Origin: Ectocarpus siliculosus
Taxonomy: Eukaryota; Sar; Phaeophyceae; Ectocarpales; Ectocarpaceae
Assembly (NCBI GenBank): GCA_000310025.1
Contig: FN648527.1
Coordinates: forward strand, 113,282 to 177,281
Reading direction: 5' to 3'
DNA length: 64,000 nt
The notes under the pieces are model-generated. The model searched no databases. It had not been told where the DNA came from and saw only the letters and a program-made list of their open reading frames with translations. Numbering within the stretch: position 1 is the stretch's first letter; each line of letters opens with the position of its first letter. The position numbers and the translations under genes are program-made. This document shows positions 58,690 to 64,000 of the stretch, in pieces.

Positions 58690-59164
58690 CCGTTGTTATC
58701 GGTGATGGTATCGTTCTCTTCAAGGCCGAGAGCACTGCTGTTTCGTGGTTAGTCTTCGCAGTCACTGTTGCGTGTCTGGGCTGCTTGTCAGGCTTGGTGC
58801 TGCAGTGGTGCCACCCACTCCACTCGTGGGTGTGAGTGGATTGAACACTTTCTGACGCACGCACACTTGCAGCGCAATGCATAGACTCAACCGCACGTGT
58901 CTCAAAAGAATGACCGCTCTCAGCCGATCACATGCAGATTGTTCTACGGCCTTGTTTGTCGCGGCTGTCATAAGCTTTGTTTGTCGCCGCTGTTAGAAAA
59001 CTGGACGAAACTGGGCGAGGGTGTCCAACCCTTGCTTGTGTCCTATGCGTCTCTGCTCACTGCTGTTCGCTGCATCGGCATGCACAACAACCTCATGAGA
59101 CATTCTGACTTGGCAATTTACTTTCAATTTTTTCCGCTCGTATTGACGCACCATCGCAGCATGA
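58690..59164. other. No gene seen
   Basis: Short frames only, without recognisable features. Confidence 0.45.
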
Positions 59165-59939
59165 CACCATCACCGCAGCAAACATAATATGTGTCAGAGT
59201 GAGAAGCTTGACGCTGTTGCAATACCGAGGCATACACAGTGGCTTCGTGACCCGACGTCATCGATATTGCCTGGTAAAGTGGTTGTGTTCCCGTGTCATG
59301 CCTCGAAGTTGTGTCGAATGGCTGGCTCCAGGGTTGCAGGTATTTTGTATTTTCTATTCTTAAAGTTGACAGTTTCGGAAGCAAAAAAAAGCTGAAGTAG
59401 TATCCGCATTTTTTTTTTTACGTATGTATGCCCTGCTGGCGCTCGCCCCTCTCTCTCGTCTTGCTTTCCGGTTTCACAGTAGCGTCTCTGCTGGGACGGA
59501 AGTGTGCCTCTCTTCGATGCCGATGCTGCTGCTGCTGTGTACACCCGGCAGGGGATGTCAGGTGAGGTTCACGAAAGAACGCTACTGACTTCGGCAATAT
59601 ATGTCGTGTTGTTTTTTCCGCACCTCTTGTTGGGTGAGCATCAAGGAATAACAAGAGCGTCCCAAATCTGGAAATCACATCATCACCAGCCGTAGCATGA
59701 TACCATCACCGCAGCAAACATCTGTCGGAGTGAGAAGCTTAAAGCTATGTTTCAAAAGCAAGGCTGGAAGAGTATAGACGTGGCCCAAATCGCTGATATT
59801 TTGTGTTGGAATGCAGGCAGTGCTCTCATGGTTGTATTCATCTCATGCTTCGAGGTGTGTCTCATATATCTCGCTCAAGGTTGAGATTTTGTAGGCATTG
59901 ACTACCGCTGTACATATTTACACGCTTGCTCCCGCTCGC

Positions 59940-59970
<31 letters not shown>

Positions 59971-60245
59971 GCCAAGGCTTGATTTTGGATTTCACAGCAG
60001 CCCATCCGCTCGGCCAGAAGTGTGCCCTTCCCGGGCGCCGAAAGATTCCTTACTGCTCCGTCTGCGGGTAGGTGCTGGGTGCACTCCGTAGGAGATGTCA
60101 GGTAAGGGTTACCAGAGAGCGTCACGGCTTGACCAATTTAGGTTGTTTTTTTCAGATCCTTAGCATTGGTGCATGTCGGGCATGTGCAATTACACCTCAC
60201 CAGTGTAGAGGCGTGTCGGAGTGAGAAGGTTAAACCTGTTTTAAC
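59165..60245 (+). repeat. About 0.5-kb repeat, two to three tandem copies
   Basis: 'gtcggagtgagaagctta' occurs at 59190, 59731 and 60213 (with changes). Between them run 'accatcaccgcagcaaacat', a CT-rich patch, 'aagtgtgcc' and 'ggggatgtcaggt.agg'. A further copy of the second half lies at 61830-62130. Confidence 0.8.
59938..59970 (+). repeat. (CT)n microsatellite
   Basis: About 14 CT dinucleotides within the second 0.5-kb copy; the sister copies have only short CT runs. Confidence 0.9.
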
Positions 60246-60409
60246 AGTAGAGGCGGACATGGAACGGGAAGGGCGTGGCCAACTATGGGCTTTTGCTGAT
60301 CATGTAAATACTCTAAAGATTTCGTCGTCAGACCTTGACTTGATTTTTATCTACAGCAGTAAGTAGTGCCCCATAATTGGTGCTGCCGTTTATTTATATT
60401 TTTCACGTG
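60246..60409. other. Short spacer
   Basis: No gene. It ends in a TACAGCAGTA word. Confidence 0.4.
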
Positions 60410-61100
60410 CCACACAGCAGTAGCGCGTTGCGACGAAATGCCTAGGTTTGTGGTCCTCCACTCACCACGTATCTCACGAACTTAGTGCAGCAACAACAAC
60501 GTGTTTCGAACCTTAACGTGCCCTCGTCACACCCTGTACTGAGTGCACTTTTGGACTGCTCGCGTTTTCTTCAGTGTTGTTTTGATGTTGTGGCGACCAC
60601 GTGCTTTTGCAGGGTGTAGCACCAAATCGGTGTCGTCTGCATTTTGTTCCCGGCACGCAGCATGCGTTGCGACGGAATACCTAGCGTTGAGGCCACCACA
60701 TATCGAACGGACTTTGGTGCAGCAACAACAGCTTGTAGTGCAGCCTTGCGTGCTATCGTCACACGCTGTCATGGATGCATTAGACGACGGTTCACGTTCG
60801 ATTTTGTTTCGGTTTGACTGTCGTTGCGACCACATGCACGCGTGCAGTGTACTTCGTCTACGGCATGTCGCTCTCCAAAACCGGCTATCAGCTACTGCTG
60901 TGCTGCAGTGTACCTAGTTTCGAAACGACAGTTCACGTTTGGTGTACGGTATTGTTTTTTTAACGATTTTGCGATCACGTACTGCGTGTGGCAGCCATCA
61001 CGAACACCATCACGAACATGTACAGCAGTGCAGCAGTGTAGTTCGGCTACGTCACGTGTCGCGTGCGCTCTGCAACACCGACTCCACTGCTGCGAAACTC
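60410..61100 (+). repeat. About 240-bp repeat, two to three diverged copies
   Basis: 'cgttgcgacg.aat.cctag', 'cac.tatc.cacgaac/gga' and 'ggtgcagcaacaac' recur at about 60425 and 60665. A looser third copy runs to ~61100. Confidence 0.7.
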
Positions 61101-61679
61101 AAACTTCACCTACTGCTGTTAGGTATGTAGAATACAACAACTCACAGCTTTGATCCGGCGTATAGATGTTGCCTAGAGGGCATGCTTGCGGGAAACCAGG
61201 ACGTAGTCCGCCCACATTATGTGCAGCCTCGAACATGACGTCTGCTCACCTCTACTGCGGCCATCATGCCAATCTCCTCACAAAACACAATTTGTATCCA
61301 CTGCCGCTGGCTCCACTGGCTCTGCAGGACTGTACGTCGGCGTTCAATCTGCCTTGTTCGTAACTGCTCCTGCGCAGAGTCTGCACTTTCCGTATAACTG
61401 TTGCTCTTAGACTACAGTGTTACTGCTTGACTGTATCCATGCGACACAAGTATTACTCCTTGGTTGACACATACGTACCCCAAATTCCGTTGTGTCCGAC
61501 TGCCACAACCAACGACACGCGCACTTGTTTTCCATCTTGGAGATTTCGCACCACGCCCCGACCCGTGCAGCCAACAACTAATTGTGGTCTACGCAGTGGA
61601 AGTTTCACTTCCACTATCGTCTGCATATTGGGTTACAGGAGGCAAAGTCCTTTATTGAGACACAGGTTCAACATAGCGT
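61101..61679. other. No gene seen
   Basis: Short frames without domains. Confidence 0.45.
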
Positions 61680-61816
61680 CAACCGTTGAAAGTTGGCGAC
61701 GCCGAAATCCCGTCATGATACTGTCCGACATCCATCCGACATCCATCACTAATGTCTTGCTAGGGGAGTCAGGCCACCCGCCCCATTGGGGGCGGGGGGC
61801 CAATCGTTGCCCCTAG
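61680..61816 (+). repeat. Short relative of the 22.4/33.1-kb repeat end
   Basis: Ends with the same CCCCATTGGGG palindrome between C/G runs (61776-61805) as 22405-22815 and 33055-33440. Upstream homology is weak and includes a doubled 'ccgacatccat'. Confidence 0.5.
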
Positions 61817-61829
61817 TATGCAATATCTA

Positions 61830-62130
61830 AGTGCAGGCAGTGTTTTGGGTGCTTGGGAGTTTTTTAGGGTCGTATGTAATGTCCTACCCTATGTACGTAA
61901 TGTCAGCTAGTAACTATGTATCATATTGGCTCAGGTTGCATGATGCTTTCCTGACATATGTATGCATACACCCTGCTGTTGCCCGGCCTCGCCCGCTTGT
62001 TTGTTTCGTAATTTACAGCAGCCCAGCGGCTCGGCCGAAAGTGTGACTCTCTTCGATGCCGTGGGAAGTCCTCTCTGCCCATGCTGCTATGTGTACGCCG
62101 TAGGGGGTGTCAGGTGAGTGCCGCCAATGA
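61830..62130 (+). repeat. Separate copy of the 0.5-kb repeat, second half
   Basis: Shares 'acagcagcccagcggctcgg', 'ccgaaagtgtg' and 'ggggtgtcaggtgag' with 59165-60130. Confidence 0.7.
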
Positions 62131-62989
62131 CTCATGATTTCTCCCTGTAAGAAAAGCTTCCGCTTCTTGGGCAGATGTTTTGGCTGGGTATACTAACACA
62201 GCGAGACACACGGAAGAATACCGCGCAACGGAGTACTGCTGCTGGAGAATCACCTCTGGGGCCGGCGGGGGGAGGGAGGGGTATGCGTCCTAGACTAGCT
62301 TTTTCACAGGAGTGTAGACCCTTTTGGGACCAAGCAATGCAGCAGTTTTACCACAGAGTAGAACTAGGCTGTGTAGCAGTTTTACCACCTGCAGGGGACG
62401 CGCGGCTCAGGGGATTTTGCACATTAAGTTAGGCGCCCAGGCACTACACTAAACCTAGACAGGACCACAGCGTGCCAACTCCACCACAGCGTAGCACCTC
62501 ACCGAGTCACGATACACCAAGGGTTCTCTCTGCGCTAGAAGCACAGCGGAGCCTCGGGCGACTACCGTGCGGTAAACAGAGTTTAGTGACCATGCTTTGG
62601 ACCTTTGTGTTCATGTGTCTCAAGGACAGGAATGTGCTGGCGAAGGGCCCTACCGCGTTAAGAAAAAAAACTTAAAAAAATGCCTCTTGTAGCTCATCTG
62701 ATTTTTTGTCGTCGTTTTTTGGGGTCGTTTATGTCCTTTTGCTTTCGATAGTGCAAGTTGAAGTTAGTTAGAGAAACAGAGAAATGCTAGGGGGAGGTTC
62801 ATGGAAAGGGCGAGTGGAGATGACCGATCGCTAATCGAAAAAATAGAAAGGACTTGAACGATTAACGGTGTGCTTCCATTTCGCGTCCCCTAACCCCTCC
62901 TACTTTCTGATGGTGCGGAGACCCTCCCGCGTTTTACCCATGTCTCCCTCGCTCGTCATTGCTCGCTCGTCATCAACGTGAGCATGTAG
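62131..62989. other. No gene seen
   Basis: Contains a local duplication near 62337-62395 ('gcagttttaccac'). No supported gene before the ATPase relic. Confidence 0.45.
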
Positions 62990-63905
62990 GCACTACCACC
63001 CTGGTCGCCTCGGACAAGACCGGCACCCTTGGCGTGAACAGAATGAGCGTGGAGGATGTCTGGATGAACGGGAAGCGCCTTTCGGCTTAGGGGGCAATCA
63101 TCGCGGAGGCCAGCTTAGGCTCCGCGCCGGAGGTGAGTGGGAGGTGAGTGGGAGGATGGCGGCGTTGTTGGTGCTTTCGCTGCGAGCGAAGGAGCCGTGT
63201 ATTTTTTTGCCATGTTTATGTTGTTGTTAAGGTGGATAGACCGATGCTTAGGGTTGACCCGATGTATCGTGATTGGTGGAGGACACGGGACATGCTGGTA
63301 CCGTGGCGAAGTCGAGGTTAGGTTGGGAATAATAGTTCCTCCGTCTAACCTATAGACGCAATCAAACCCCTTCTTCCTCTCGCCCTCCGTCGTTGTTTGC
63401 GGCGGACCTCCGGCCTCCTACTAGGCCTGACGCTTGTCACCGCCATTCTGATACCCTTTCTTAACCCTGCGTGCTTGCCTTTCCCGCGACCTCACCTGCG
63501 TTCGGTCCGTGGTATTCAACTAGCGGCTCAATCACCACGGTTGTAAATAGAACGCGAATACCGCTTGTCAGACGCTGTAGGGCTTCGGGTAGGTTGATTC
63601 GGTTGCATGCACATGTTTCGCTCGCTTGTGAAGAACAGGCATGAGCTTTCACCGTTCATTTCACACGAGTTGTTTGTTCGCTTTCCGCTCGCTTGTGATG
63701 CTATGTGGGTATCGTTCGCGGATTGGTGGGGTGGGTTGGGGTTGGAGGGTATTTGGCACGGTGGTCCTTCGTCAGCCTCGTGGGGCTACGTGATCCGCCC
63801 AAGCCGGCGGTGCAGGAGGTCATGCACGAGTGCAACGCGGGTTAGGTGCATGTGGTGATGGTCATTGGGGACCGCCCGCTATCGGTTAGGGCGATCGCTC
63901 GACAG
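62990..63905 (+). pseudogene. P-type cation ATPase relic, two exons
   Basis: Exon 1 (62990-63132) follows 'catgtag' and ends GAG|GTGAGT. It reads TTTLVASDKTGTLGVNRMSV then EDVWMNGKRLSA, a TAG (63088), then GAIIAEASLGSAPE. DKTGT is the invariant P-type ATPase phosphorylation motif; the usual TLT is TLG here. Exon 2 (~63750-63905, ending CAG|GTTTGT) reads SFVSLVGLRDPPKPAVQEVM, HECNAG, a TAG (63843), then VHVVMVIGDRPLSVRAIARQ. This is the hinge segment, normally MVTGDHP; here T and H are replaced. Exon order and strand agree with one gene. Two stops and two altered core residues mark a pseudogene. It resembles animal/fungal-type cation ATPases (type II), subtype not decided. It continues past the window. 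Confidence 0.85.
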
Positions 63906-64000
63906 GTTTGTTGTTTGTTGCTGTTGCTGTTGCCGTTGCCGTTGTTGTTGGTGTTGGTGTCGCTGTGTGTCTTGTTTTTCGTTTTGTCTTGCGTCGTTTG

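Noticed and set aside
62990-63905. Alternative genetic code, from the TAGs in the ATPase exons
   Set aside because: TAG and TGA end other frames normally and core ATPase residues are also changed, so decay is simpler.

Overview
The window looks like nuclear DNA of a brown alga (Phaeophyceae) or a close stramenopile relative. The main support is a predicted protein at 25406-28703 whose N-terminus carries a cysteine/histidine motif of the exact form C-X4-C-X16-C-X2-H. That is the EsV-1-7 signature, expanded in brown algae and named after an Ectocarpus virus protein. Other support: spliceosomal GT-AG introns, TTAGGG-type repeats, CAG/poly-Gln tracts, and a gene-poor, repeat-rich layout. I see no operons, ribosome binding sites, rRNA, tRNA or CRISPR array. 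The window is almost entirely transposable elements (TEs) and their debris.

Layout. 0-7 kb: one possible host gene (877-1500, minus) among dispersed repeats. 7.1-8.0 kb: an 886-bp TA-flanked inverted-repeat element holding a 46-residue ORF. 8.3-13.8 kb: two convergent, broken halves of hAT-like transposase genes with a 255-bp tandem repeat between them. 14.4-16.1 kb: an orphan spliced exon beside a Helitron Rep/helicase remnant. 17.7-21.1 kb: a large imperfect inverted repeat of foldback type. 25.16-29.52 kb: a complete pogo-type DNA transposon with TA target duplications, 25-bp terminal inverted repeats (TIRs) and an intact three-exon gene. 31.4-31.6 kb: a 217-bp MITE with related ends. 32-36.8 kb: microsatellites and tandem arrays. 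37.3-42.8 kb: a piggyBac-type gene broken by frameshifts. 45.9-51.5 kb (minus): a multi-exon gene for an RNase H-like transposase of a poorly described class, with minisatellites that seem to be copied from one of its exon/intron borders. 55.3-57.4 kb: a 0.8-kb tandem array that stops at an interstitial TTAGGG tract. 59-62 kb: dispersed tandem repeats. 63.0-63.9 kb: two exons of a decayed P-type ATPase gene running off the window.

How the parts relate. The pogo element is the only part that looks structurally complete and possibly active. Its transposase is fused to an EsV-1-7 module and a PCNA-box-like peptide, and the MITEs at 31.4 kb and at the window edge share its terminal sequence, so it or a sister element may mobilise them. 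Most of the rest shows graded decay (nonsense codons, single-base frameshifts, inversions). All assignments come from reading the sequence. No homology search was possible.
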